A stretch of 62,972 nucleotides of DNA, taken from assembly GCA_963816795.1 (NCBI GenBank), contig CAWFLT010000018.1, positions 1 to 62,972 of the forward strand, read 5' to 3'. Position 1 is the first letter of the stretch. The number at the start of each line of letters is the position of its first letter. The position numbers and the translations under genes are program-made. The DNA is from CAWFLT01 sp963816795. GTDB lineage: Bacteria; Acidobacteriota; Vicinamibacteria; Vicinamibacterales; SCN-69-37. Below are positions 30,570 through 38,525 of the stretch, in pieces. The notes below the pieces were generated by a model. It was not told where the DNA came from, ran no database searches, and worked only from the letters and a program-made list of their open reading frames with translations.

Positions 30570-30851
30570 ATGACGCAGCATTTCGGCCGATTGGCGTTTT
30601 ACGGCGCGGTCGGCAGCTGGGCGGTGATGGCATTCTCGCTGGTCGCGGGCAGCCTGGATCCGTCGCCAGGGCGCGTACGATTCCTGCAGGCGCTGGCGGC
30701 AGGTGCAGTGATGGCGGCGCTCGCTGCCTGTGGCCTCGGTCTCGCGGCGATCGTGCGCGGCACCGGCCGGCCGTCTGGCGCCCTGGGACTCGTCCTCGGC
30801 GTCCTGTTTCTCTTGATGTTCACCGGCGCCGGCTTCGCGATCTTCACATAG
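30570..30851 (+). CDS. Small three-helix membrane protein
   Basis: 93 residues with three hydrophobic segments (FYGAVGSWAVMAFSLVAG, ALAAGAVMAALAACGLGLAAI, ALGLVLGVLFLLMFTGAGFA). No family recognised. A -10 box TATAGT at 30555-30560 lies nine bases before the ATG, with TTGTTT 16 bases further up, so the message probably has almost no leader; no ribosome site is visible. Confidence 0.6.
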   Translation: MTQHFGRLAFYGAVGSWAVMAFSLVAGSLDPSPGRVRFLQALAAGAVMAALAACGLGLAAIVRGTGRPSGALGLVLGVLFLLMFTGAGFAIFT

Positions 30852-31158
30852 TGAGAACGGATCTCGCGCCGCGCAACGCGGCGAATCGCCCGGCGATATC
30901 CGACAGGATTGTCTCGCGGCGCCCGTCGGTCCACATCGTTGTGGACCGCGATTGGCCGCTGATTATTCGCCGGTCGTCACGAGAGGCGTCCGCCAATCGG
31001 CGCGGTCGCTGATTTCTACGTTTGTGTCGGCTGCCGATCGGCGCGTTCGACATTCGCGTCCGCCTCGGGCTGGGCACAGGCCGCGTCCAGCGGCGGCGTC
31101 CTCACGGTAACGCATTGCGGAAATTGAGGATCCCGTTCGTCGCGCCGATGCCGTCAGG
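30852..31158. other. Region with no recognised gene
   Basis: Open frames on both strands show no recognisable domain. A possible plus-strand frame reads IVSRRPSVHIVVDRDWPL but stops soon. No repeats or hairpins stand out. Confidence 0.4.
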
Positions 31159-31897
31159 TTGGACAGCATCTTGCTCCCCACTGTCTTCGACACCGGGCAC
31201 TGGCGCCCGGGCGAGGAGCAAGCGTGCGGACGTTCGCGACTGACACAAACACTGGCGCTGTTAGCGCTCATGACGGGAGCCGATGCGACAACGGCGCTGG
31301 CACAGACGGTTCCGCCGGAAACCGCTGACTGCGTCGCGATTCCGGCCAACATGATCGTCGACCGCGCCATCGCGCCGATGGTGCATGCGCGCTATCTCAG
31401 AGGTGGAAACCATCCGGCGGCAGTGCGGCCTTATCGCGAGTGCCCGTCATCTCCGCGTCTCAATCCGGCTCCTTCCGGGCCGGCTCATCGGCGGCACGCG
31501 CGCGCAGGCCACGATCGCTCGCTATGCGTTCGGAGCGATACGGGCGGAGATTACGTTGCCCGCCACGTCGCGCCAGGTCGAGATGCTGGCGCACGAGCTC
31601 GAACACGTCATCGAACAACTGGAGGGCGCGAGGCTCCACGAACTGGTCGGGCAGCGGCACAGTGGAGTCAGGCGGTTCGCCGACGGCGCCTTCGAAACCC
31701 GCCGCGCTGAGCAGGCAGGACGCGCGGCAGGCAGAGAAGTCGAGGACGCGATAGGCGAGGTACGACGGGTACGCGGGTACGGCAGGTACGGCAGGTACGG
31801 CGAGTCTCAGTCCAAAGAAGTAGGCCAGCGACAGTACGTTCCGCGTACCTGTCGTACCCGTCGTACCTATCGTACCTGTCGTACCTCGCGTAACTGA
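31159..31897 (+). CDS. Hypothetical exported protein with HExxH motif, frameshifted
   Basis: The frame from 31159 carries a signal peptide (LTQTLALLALMTGADATTALAQ); after a frame change near 31385 it continues as MRAISEVETIRRQCG, then IRLLPGRLIGGTRAQATIAR and MLAHELEHVIEQLEG. HELEH is a zinc-peptidase-type motif, but no third ligand can be assigned, so peptidase activity is only a suggestion. The true start is uncertain: codons before the signal (from GVG/TTG starts) do not look conserved. The C-terminal 45 codons run through the GTACG repeat, so the natural stop may lie near 31750. Confidence 0.5.
31756..31895. repeat. GGTACGNCN nonamer repeat in inverted arms
   Basis: Left arm (31756-31803) consists of GGTACGACG, GGTACGCG, GGTACGGCA units; right arm (31846-31895) holds their reverse complement, GTACCTGTC, GTACCCGTC, GTACCTATC. 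A 40-base unrelated loop lies between. Situated between convergent genes. Confidence 0.8.
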
Positions 31898-31909
31898 CGT
31901 TCCCGACTC

Positions 31910-33151
31910 TCACGTCGCGATCGCGCGGTCGATCGGAAACGCCTGTCCGGTCCACGCGCGCACCGACGTCCATGGCTGAGCCGGCGCGGCCCAGAACTCG
32001 TCCGACGCCGGCAGACCGAGCGGGAGCAGACCGGTCGCGCAGAGATAGAGGCTGCCGGTCGAGATGTAGGACTCGCCGACCCCCGGCTGGTGGCCACAGA
32101 AGCCAATGCGCAGCCACCCGTCGGCGTCGAAGGTGCCCGCTGCGTCCACCGACCGGCGGATCACCGCGGTCAGGGCGCCGCGAACTTGCGCGGGTGACAC
32201 GCCGTCCGGCAACGTGCGCCTGAGCGCGATCTGCGCGAGCAGCTGAAACGCGCCGAAGCGATACGCAATCGATCGGCCGAGCGGCGGAAACGTGCCGTCG
32301 GGCGCGATGAGCCGCTCCTGCACCGCGGCGTACCGGCGCGCCCGCGGCTCGACGCGCGACGCGAGGTCTTTCCACGCCGCCGACTCGCCGCGGCAGACGT
32401 CGAGCACGTCGATCAGCATCGGCTGGATGACGAAGCTGTTGTAGTAGTCCCAATGGAACACGGGCCCATCGCCGTACGCGCCGTCGCCCTTGTACCACTG
32501 CTCGTGCTGGCGCAGCGCGTAGTCGACCCGCACCCGATCCCAGCGCGCGCCGAGCACCGCGAGTCCCGCCTCTACCATCGCCGAGAACAGAAGCCAGTTA
32601 TTGAACCCGGGAGAAATGACGCGCGTCGATTCCAGCGCGTCCACCAGTTGGCGCCGCGTCACCGGTTCGAGGCGCTCCACCAGCTCGCGTCTGGCCCGCA
32701 CCAGCCCCTGCGCCAGAAACGCGGCATCGACGAGCGGCTGGCCGCCCTGCGTGAAGTTCAACGCGTCCGGCGACGCCGGATCGACCGCCTTGGCGATCGC
32801 CCGGCGGGTCAGCGCGGCGTAGTCGCGCCGCAGCCGGCCTTCCGCGGTGTCGTCAGCCGCCAGTTCGATCCACGGCGCGATGCCGGCGACCAGCCGCCCG
32901 ATCGCCTCGAGATGCGTGACGGCGGCGCGATTCGCCTTGGCCGCCTGCTCCACCGGCATGCGGGCCTTCAACGTGCCGGCGGCCAGATGGTTGAGGACGG
33001 GATCCGCCAGCCGCCGCAGCGTACGCACCCAGAAATCGCGATCGTTCTCGGCGCCGGCTGGTACCTGGCCGTCCCGCGCCTCGGCGGCGGTCACCCACGC
33101 CGGCACGGTTGACGCGGCGCCGGCGCGCTTCAGGAAATCTCGTCGATTCAT
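31910..33151 (-). CDS. DUF2264 protein with Tat signal
   Basis: Intact, 413 residues. NRRDFLKRAGAASTVPAW is a twin-arginine signal. The DUF2264 domain follows: RIxxPWxxL-like GIAPWIELAADDTAEG, FNNWLLFSAMVEAGL, GDGPVFHWDYYNSFVIQPML and RFGAFQLLAQIALRR. It has an alpha/alpha-toroid look typical of polysaccharide-degrading enzymes, and members occur in such clusters; the reaction is unknown. Ends 10 bases before the S9 peptidase start region in the same orientation (downstream of it). Confidence 0.85.
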   Translation of the reverse strand: MNRRDFLKRAGAASTVPAWVTAAEARDGQVPAGAENDRDFWVRTLRRLADPVLNHLAAGTLKARMPVEQAAKANRAAVTHLEAIGRLVAGIAPWIELAADDTAEGRLRRDYAALTRRAIAKAVDPASPDALNFTQGGQPLVDAAFLAQGLVRARRELVERLEPVTRRQLVDALESTRVISPGFNNWLLFSAMVEAGLAVLGARWDRVRVDYALRQHEQWYKGDGAYGDGPVFHWDYYNSFVIQPMLIDVLDVCRGESAAWKDLASRVEPRARRYAAVQERLIAPDGTFPPLGRSIAYRFGAFQLLAQIALRRTLPDGVSPAQVRGALTAVIRRSVDAAGTFDADGWLRIGFCGHQPGVGESYISTGSLYLCATGLLPLGLPASDEFWAAPAQPWTSVRAWTGQAFPIDRAIAT

Positions 33152-33160
33152 GTGCCGGCC

Positions 33161-35431
33161 CTACTTCTCCTTGTCGAGCGTCTTCAGCACGTCGCGCCAG
33201 ACGAACTTCTCGCCCTTGCCGCGGACGTAGTAATCCATCCACGCCATTTCGCTCACCGACTTCACGAGCTGATTGCGCGGATCGGGAATGCCGTGCGTAT
33301 TGCCGGGATACATGAAGAGCTCGGTCGGCACGCCGATCTGCTTCAGCGCCATGTGCAGCTCGACCGATTGCGGACTCGGCACGCGCGGATCGCCTTCAAC
33401 CACGTGGATCATCGTCGGCGTCTTGGCGTTGCGGATGTACTTCAGCGGCGACTGCACCCAATAGGCGTCGAAGTCGTCGTACGGCAGCTTGTCGCCGAGG
33501 TAGAACTGGCGGTTGCGTTGCACGTCGCTCTGCGCATACATCGAGATCCAGTTCGAGGTGCCGGCTCCGGAGCTGATGGCCTTGAAGCGATCGGTATGGG
33601 TCAGGATCCAGTTCGACCAGTGGCCGCCGGCACTCCAGCCGAGCGCGCCCATCCGCGCGCCGTCGGCGATGCCCTGCGCGATCAGGTAGTCGACGCCGGC
33701 CATGATGTCCTCGAATCCGGTCCGGAAGTAGTCCCCGACGATGTCGGTCTTGTGTTTGACGCCGTAGTTGGTCGAGCCCCGATAGTTGGGCCGCAGCACG
33801 ACGTAGCCGGCGCCGGCGTAGACCTGAGAGCCGTAGCCGCCGTTGAAGTTGAGCAGGTCTGCCGACGCCGGGCCGCCGTGGATCGCGACGATCAACGGGT
33901 AGCGCTGGCCGGGCTGGTAGCCCACCGGCTTGATCAGGACGCCGCCGACCTTCGTGCCGTCCTTTGATGTCCAGGTGATCTCCTCCTGCGCGCCGAGCGC
34001 AAAGCCCTTCACCTGCGGATTCGTGTCGGTCAACTGGATCCAGGTGGAGCGTTGCGCGACCTTGTCAATCGACGGCGCGGAGAAGTACGTCGGCGGCGTC
34101 CGGCCATCCGAGTAGTTGATCAGCACCGCACCGCTGTCGTCGTCGCAGGCGACGTTCACCGTCGCCTGTTCGCGCGTGATCTGGCGCACCTCGTTCTGAC
34201 TCACGTCCACCGCAAACAACTGCGTCGTCGCCTTCAGTCCCTCGTTGAAGTAGATCGTGTTGCCGTCCTTGGACCAGAAGCTGATCGTGATGTCGCCGTC
34301 GAAACCGCCTTCGAGCTTGCGGAACGGCTTCCCGCGATCGCCGATGTTGCGAATGTACACACGCGTGTTCGACATGCCGTAGCGGGTCAGATCGTCGGGC
34401 GCGCTGAAGGCGACCCAGCGGCCGTCCGGAGAGAAGCTGACACCGGACTCGCCCACTTCGCGGTTGTTGCTCAGGCGCTCGATCTGTCCGGTCGCCGCCT
34501 CCAGGAGGTAGACGTCGCTATAGAGGTTCTGCGCGGTGATGTTGCGCTCGTAGCGATTGGTCGATCCGCCCTGGAACCCGACCCACTTGCCGTCGGCGCT
34601 GACGGTGAAATTCGACACCGAGTAGGTCCCGTCCTGGCTCACCTTCGCGGTGCGGCGCGGTTCGAGATCGAGGGCCCACAGGCTTGCGGTCGGCGTCTCG
34701 GCATTCCGGATGTTGACGGTGAACTTCTTGTCCCGGCGCGTCTTGTCGTCGGCGTCGGCCTGATCCGGCGTGACGAAGTAGATCCTGGCGCCGTTCGAGA
34801 CGAGCGTCCAATTCTCGATCCCCGTCGTCTGCTTCGTCAGTTGTTCGGGCTCGACGCCTTCGGTCCACGGCATCGGCAGGCGATACAGTTGGCGCGCCTC
34901 GGCCCGCCCGGCGCGGTAGATCAGCGACTTGCCATCCTTGGCCACTGCGAAATCGGTGACGCCATCCTTCGCATCGGTAATGCGCCGCGCTTCCCCGCCG
35001 TCCGGTCGCATCAAGTAGATCTGGTTCTGCGTGGCGGCGCTCGTTGGGGCGTCGCGATTCGAGAGAAACAGGAAGCCGCGGCCGTCCCGCGTCCATGCGG
35101 GCGCCGTTTCGTTTTTCTCGGCGGTGAAGGTCAGCTGCCTGGTCGACGACACGCCCTCGTTCATCGATACGAGGAAGAGGTCAGTCTGCCGTCGCGCTTC
35201 GTTCCAGTCCGGGAACGAGACGGTGTACAGCAACCAGCGGCCGTCCGGGCTCGGCGTCGGCGACCCGACGTTCCGCATCAGCTGCATGTCGAGAAACGTC
35301 ATCGGACGCGGGGCGGAGCCGGCGGGTGCTTGCGCCGGCGGGGCGTCCGCTGACAACCGTCCCGCGAGAAGAACGCCCAGGACGGCGAGGGTGAAAGGAA
35401 CCCGGACACGCCGGGGGAAACCGATCGACAT
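33161..35431 (-). CDS. S9 family prolyl oligopeptidase (DPP-IV/acylpeptidase type), secreted
   Basis: Intact, 756 residues. Signal peptide VPFTLAVLGVLLAGRLSA; beta-propeller of WD40-like PD40 units (SPTPSPDGRWLLYTV, GVSFSPDGRWVAFSAPD); C-terminal alpha/beta-hydrolase domain with nucleophile GALGWSAGGHWSNW, the acid Asp in VEGDPRVP and the His in PGNTHGIPDP. Cleaves peptides or acyl-peptides outside the cytoplasm. The ribosome site GGAGG is locked in an 8-base-pair hairpin (35435-35455) just upstream of ATG 35431, suggesting translational control. Confidence 0.92.
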   Translation of the reverse strand: MSIGFPRRVRVPFTLAVLGVLLAGRLSADAPPAQAPAGSAPRPMTFLDMQLMRNVGSPTPSPDGRWLLYTVSFPDWNEARRQTDLFLVSMNEGVSSTRQLTFTAEKNETAPAWTRDGRGFLFLSNRDAPTSAATQNQIYLMRPDGGEARRITDAKDGVTDFAVAKDGKSLIYRAGRAEARQLYRLPMPWTEGVEPEQLTKQTTGIENWTLVSNGARIYFVTPDQADADDKTRRDKKFTVNIRNAETPTASLWALDLEPRRTAKVSQDGTYSVSNFTVSADGKWVGFQGGSTNRYERNITAQNLYSDVYLLEAATGQIERLSNNREVGESGVSFSPDGRWVAFSAPDDLTRYGMSNTRVYIRNIGDRGKPFRKLEGGFDGDITISFWSKDGNTIYFNEGLKATTQLFAVDVSQNEVRQITREQATVNVACDDDSGAVLINYSDGRTPPTYFSAPSIDKVAQRSTWIQLTDTNPQVKGFALGAQEEITWTSKDGTKVGGVLIKPVGYQPGQRYPLIVAIHGGPASADLLNFNGGYGSQVYAGAGYVVLRPNYRGSTNYGVKHKTDIVGDYFRTGFEDIMAGVDYLIAQGIADGARMGALGWSAGGHWSNWILTHTDRFKAISSGAGTSNWISMYAQSDVQRNRQFYLGDKLPYDDFDAYWVQSPLKYIRNAKTPTMIHVVEGDPRVPSPQSVELHMALKQIGVPTELFMYPGNTHGIPDPRNQLVKSVSEMAWMDYYVRGKGEKFVWRDVLKTLDKEK

Positions 35432-35434
35432 ACG

Positions 35435-35455
35435 TGCCTCCAGCAGTTGGAGGCA
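35435..35455 (-). promoter_or_regulatory. Hairpin sequestering the ribosome site of the S9 peptidase
   Basis: Perfect inverted repeat TGCCTCCA/TGGAGGCA with five-base loop. The right strand (on the mRNA) contains the GGAGG that lies five bases before the ATG, so folding would hide it. Confidence 0.6.
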
Positions 35456-35475
35456 CAGGATACCGCGTCCGCGCC

Positions 35476-36495
35476 TCAGCTGGCGACGAAGCCCCGGCGC
35501 GCCCGCACGGTGTGCCTGCCGTTCGCCAGGCGGACCTCGATTTGATGCCACCGGCCATCCTTGGGCCGGTTCGAGACATACCCGAGAAAGTACTGCTGGC
35601 TGAGCTCGCTCGCGATCCCCGCGGTCGCCGCGTCCAGGTCCCGTGCCGACTGGACGATCTCGGTCCGTCCGCCGCTGTCGTCTGTGATCGAACGAAGGGC
35701 GGTGACGTTGACGCGATCCGTCCCGCTGCCGCCGGAGGAACGCGGGGACGACGGAGCGGGCGGCCGCCGTGGCCAGGGGAGCTGGATGGGCCCGCCGTTG
35801 CCGCCCGGCCACGGAATGCGCGGCGGATTGGCCTGTGGCCGTGCGCCGGACGCCGTGGCGCCGATCCCGATGGCATAGACCATCACTTCCGACGGGCGGA
35901 TGGCGTGCTGCACATCGGCCAACGTGACCATGCTGTGGGTGTCGTTGCCGTCGGAGAGGATGACGAGCGCTTTTTTTCGCCGCGATCCGGCCGCGGCAAG
36001 CGGGATCGCTTCGACCACCGAGTCGTACAGCGCCGTGCCTCCAGATGGGCGGACGGATCCCAACGCGCGTACGAGCGTGCGACGATCCTCGGTCCACCCT
36101 TGCACGAGCGTGGGCTCACTGTCGAACCGATACAGGAACATCTCGTCGCGCGGGCCGAGCAGGTCGAAGACGAATCGGCTCAACGCGGTCTGGGCCGCAG
36201 CGATCTTCTCACCGGCCATGCTGCCGCTGGTGTCGAGCACAATCCCCAGACTGACCGGCACGCGTTCCGTTTCGAACTGGCTGATCGCCTGCCGTTCGCC
36301 GTCTTCGTAGACCACGAAGTCCTCCGCGCGGAGCCCCGGCACGAAATGCCCCGAGGCGTCGGTGACCGTCGCGTTCACGCCGATGAGATCAACCGACGTC
36401 CGGAACGAGAAGCCCGGTTGCTGCTGCGCCAACAGCGGTCCGCCGAGCGTCGCCGTCAGGAATCCGATCGCGCCGACCCTCGCTGAAACGTGCAT
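35476..36495 (-). CDS. VWFA-related protein, acidobacterial TIGR03436 type
   Basis: Intact, 339 residues. Signal peptide GAIGFLTATLGGPLLAQQ; VDLIGVNATVTDASGHFVPG and LRAEDFVVYEDGERQ are the family's N-terminal signature. The vWA fold has MIDAS residues DTSGSM, GGTALYDSV and LSDGNDTH. A Pro/Gly-rich insert (RIPWPGGNGGPIQLPWPRRP) precedes the end HTVRARRGF. Such proteins are expanded in Acidobacteriota; function unknown, possibly protein-protein contact in the periplasm. Confidence 0.92.
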   Translation of the reverse strand: MHVSARVGAIGFLTATLGGPLLAQQQPGFSFRTSVDLIGVNATVTDASGHFVPGLRAEDFVVYEDGERQAISQFETERVPVSLGIVLDTSGSMAGEKIAAAQTALSRFVFDLLGPRDEMFLYRFDSEPTLVQGWTEDRRTLVRALGSVRPSGGTALYDSVVEAIPLAAAGSRRKKALVILSDGNDTHSMVTLADVQHAIRPSEVMVYAIGIGATASGARPQANPPRIPWPGGNGGPIQLPWPRRPPAPSSPRSSGGSGTDRVNVTALRSITDDSGGRTEIVQSARDLDAATAGIASELSQQYFLGYVSNRPKDGRWHQIEVRLANGRHTVRARRGFVAS

Positions 36496-36527
36496 GATCG
36501 TGCCTCCACTTAAGGGCTCGGAAGCCC

Positions 36528-37268
36528 TTACTCCGCGTGCGGTTGGCCGCCGGCCGACCGCCGATCGACATGCGGCAACGCGTCGCGCCCGCCGAGCCGG
36601 AACTCGACGCGGTACCGCGCGGTGCCGGCGACGTTGGGCATCGCCACCGAAAACGTCGCCGACGCGCCCGGCGCCAGGAGGTCGCGGTCGATCCGCGTTC
36701 GCTCGGTCGCCAGAACGTGGTCGGATCGATCGAAGAGATCGACGACCGCCTCGACATTCGTCAGCGGCGCGGCGTCTGCGGGATTGCGCAGCGCGCCAGT
36801 GACGACCAGACGCCCGGCGCGCATCTCGTGCTGGAGCGCGACGAGCTCAATCGGGCCGCGAGAGACGCCGGTGACCGCTTGAGCCGGCGACTTCTCAGCC
36901 GGCGCACTGGACAACGACGCGGGCCTCGACCGGTGCCCGAAGGTGTACACGCCGACGGTGGCCGCCATCAGCAGGCTGACGCCGACAATGGCCAGCCAGC
37001 GACGGGACGGCACTCCGGGCGCCACCTCGTGGCTGAACATCGCGCCGTCCGCCGTCTCGCGCTCGGACTCGAACTCGATGTCCCACGCGCCCGCGGACGA
37101 GAGCGGCGCCGTCTGCGCAAGCGGACCCGGGAACGCCAACTCCTGCAGGAGTTGGACGCGCGCGGCCTCGCGTGCGCGCCGTTCGCGAACGAGCGCCCAC
37201 AGCCCAACCGAGAGCGCCGCTGCCACCGCGATGAGCAGACCGACCACAACCGTCCAGATTGGTGACAT
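36528..37268 (-). CDS. Membrane protein with FxLYD-like domain
   Basis: 246 residues. Two membrane segments: WTVVVGLLIAVAAALSVGLWALV at the N-terminus and WLAIVGVSLLMAATVGVYTF in the middle; in between a short cytosolic stretch. The C-terminal half (MRAGRLVVTGALRNPADAAPL, VVDLFDRSDHVLATERTRID, LAPGASATFSVAMP) is a FxLYD-type Ig-like fold. ATG 37268, eight bases after GAGG, is better placed than ATG 37274, which overlaps the stop of the TonB gene (TAATG). Likely cotranscribed with it. Confidence 0.75.
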   Translation of the reverse strand: MSPIWTVVVGLLIAVAAALSVGLWALVRERRAREAARVQLLQELAFPGPLAQTAPLSSAGAWDIEFESERETADGAMFSHEVAPGVPSRRWLAIVGVSLLMAATVGVYTFGHRSRPASLSSAPAEKSPAQAVTGVSRGPIELVALQHEMRAGRLVVTGALRNPADAAPLTNVEAVVDLFDRSDHVLATERTRIDRDLLAPGASATFSVAMPNVAGTARYRVEFRLGGRDALPHVDRRSAGGQPHAE

Positions 37269-37273
37269 CGGCA

Positions 37274-38302
37274 TTACCTCAACTTGAATTCGACGGCGAC
37301 TTCCACCACGACATCGACGGCGACGCCGTGGCGTTTGGCAGGCGAGAACCGCCACTGCCGCACGGCGTCCACCGCCCGCCGGTCCAGACCGGGATCGAGA
37401 CCACGGCGAACGCGGACGTCGCCGACCGACCCGTCCCGGAGAATCACGATCTCGAGGAGGACTTCGCCTTCGATCCCGCGGCGTCGCGCATCGTCGGTGT
37501 ACGACGCCTTCGACTCACGCAGGAGCGCAGGCGGATCGATGCCGGCGCCGGGCCGATATGGACCACCGCCCTCGCCGCCGCCAGATCCCGGCCCGATCCC
37601 GCCGCCTGTTCCCTCGCCGACACCGGTGCCCGCACCGGTTCCTGCGCCGCCGCCTGTGCCCCGCCCCTGGTCGCTCTTCGGGATCTCAGCGGCTGCCGGC
37701 ACTCCACGCGCTTCGACGGGATCCGACGGTACCGGAACGACGGGCGCTTGAACGACAGGAGCGGGTGGCGCCGGCGGTGGCGGCTCGGGACGTGGTTCCG
37801 GTGGTGGAGCCGGGGGCCGAACTTCCGGCACCGGACTCGAGATCGGTCGCGGCGCTGGCGCGCGGCGCTGCGCCTGACGAACGGGGCGCGGGATCTTCAG
37901 GCCGCCACCGCCGCCTCCGCCGCCCGGTCCGGGCGTCATGAGGAACACGAGCTTCGCCGGCGGCGGCGGATCCGGCTCGTCAGGATCGCTGCGGGCACTC
38001 AGCAGACCGAATGAGGTCACGATGAGGATCGCCGCCAGCACGGTGTGCGCCGCACTGGACATGGCGAGACCAAACAGGCCACGGCGTTCCTGCGCCGCCG
38101 AGACCGCGAAAAAGGCGGGAGATTGGCTCCACGGCGCCTCGCCTGCCGCGATCGCGCGCACAAGCCCGACGGCGTCTGCTTGACGAAGGTACCCGCCAGC
38201 CGCCGGGATCCCGGCCGCAAGGCGATGCCGCTCCACGTGAGCAGCGGTCACGCCAGCGGCAGACGCGATTTCCCTGGCCGAAAAGATCTCCACGGGCCAC
38301 AA
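37274..38302 (-). CDS. TonB family protein with N-terminal HTH
   Basis: 342 residues. The first 55 residues look like a MerR-type helix-turn-helix (EIFSAREIASAAGVTAAHVE, then GYLRQADAVGLVRAI). Next come one membrane segment (SSAAHTVLAAILIVTSFGLL), a long Pro- and Gly-rich periplasmic linker, and the TonB C-terminal domain (YTDDARRRGIEGEVLLEIVI, RAVDAVRQWRFSPAKRHG). Usual TonB proteins have no DNA-binding part. TonB proteins pass energy from the inner membrane to outer-membrane receptors. Start TTG 38302 or GTG 38293; ribosome site unclear. Confidence 0.85.
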   Translation of the reverse strand: MWPVEIFSAREIASAAGVTAAHVERHRLAAGIPAAGGYLRQADAVGLVRAIAAGEAPWSQSPAFFAVSAAQERRGLFGLAMSSAAHTVLAAILIVTSFGLLSARSDPDEPDPPPPAKLVFLMTPGPGGGGGGGGLKIPRPVRQAQRRAPAPRPISSPVPEVRPPAPPPEPRPEPPPPAPPAPVVQAPVVPVPSDPVEARGVPAAAEIPKSDQGRGTGGGAGTGAGTGVGEGTGGGIGPGSGGGEGGGPYRPGAGIDPPALLRESKASYTDDARRRGIEGEVLLEIVILRDGSVGDVRVRRGLDPGLDRRAVDAVRQWRFSPAKRHGVAVDVVVEVAVEFKLR

Positions 38303-38442
38303 CAGGGCAAATACCTTGCCGAGTTCAGATCGGGCGGGAGTCGCCGTACGGGCTGATGCGGGCCAGATCGGTGCGATCGGCAGGGGACGGCCGTGTCCTC
38401 GTACGTGGTCCCTGGCCGACGCGGTGTGCGCGGATTGCAGAC

Positions 38443-38525
38443 GCGTAGCGCGGATTGGGCTGTCAATCCGCGTGCGGTTGGCGGGTCCAAACCTGGCCCG
38501 CCCTACGTTCTGCCGCGCAGACTCC
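38443..38525. repeat. GTAG-GCGG double hairpin element, copy 2
   Basis: Stem CGCGGATT/AATCCGCG (38449-38456 with 38465-38472, loop GGGCTGTC) followed by GGCGGG...CCCGCC. About 80% identical to 24469-24550, with the stems unchanged. It sits at the 3' end of the amidase gene, whose TAG is at 38525-38527, and upstream of the TonB-type gene. Confidence 0.75.

Noticed and set aside
34052..35353. 433-codon open frame on the plus strand
   Set aside because: Antisense to the S9 peptidase propeller; composition artefact.
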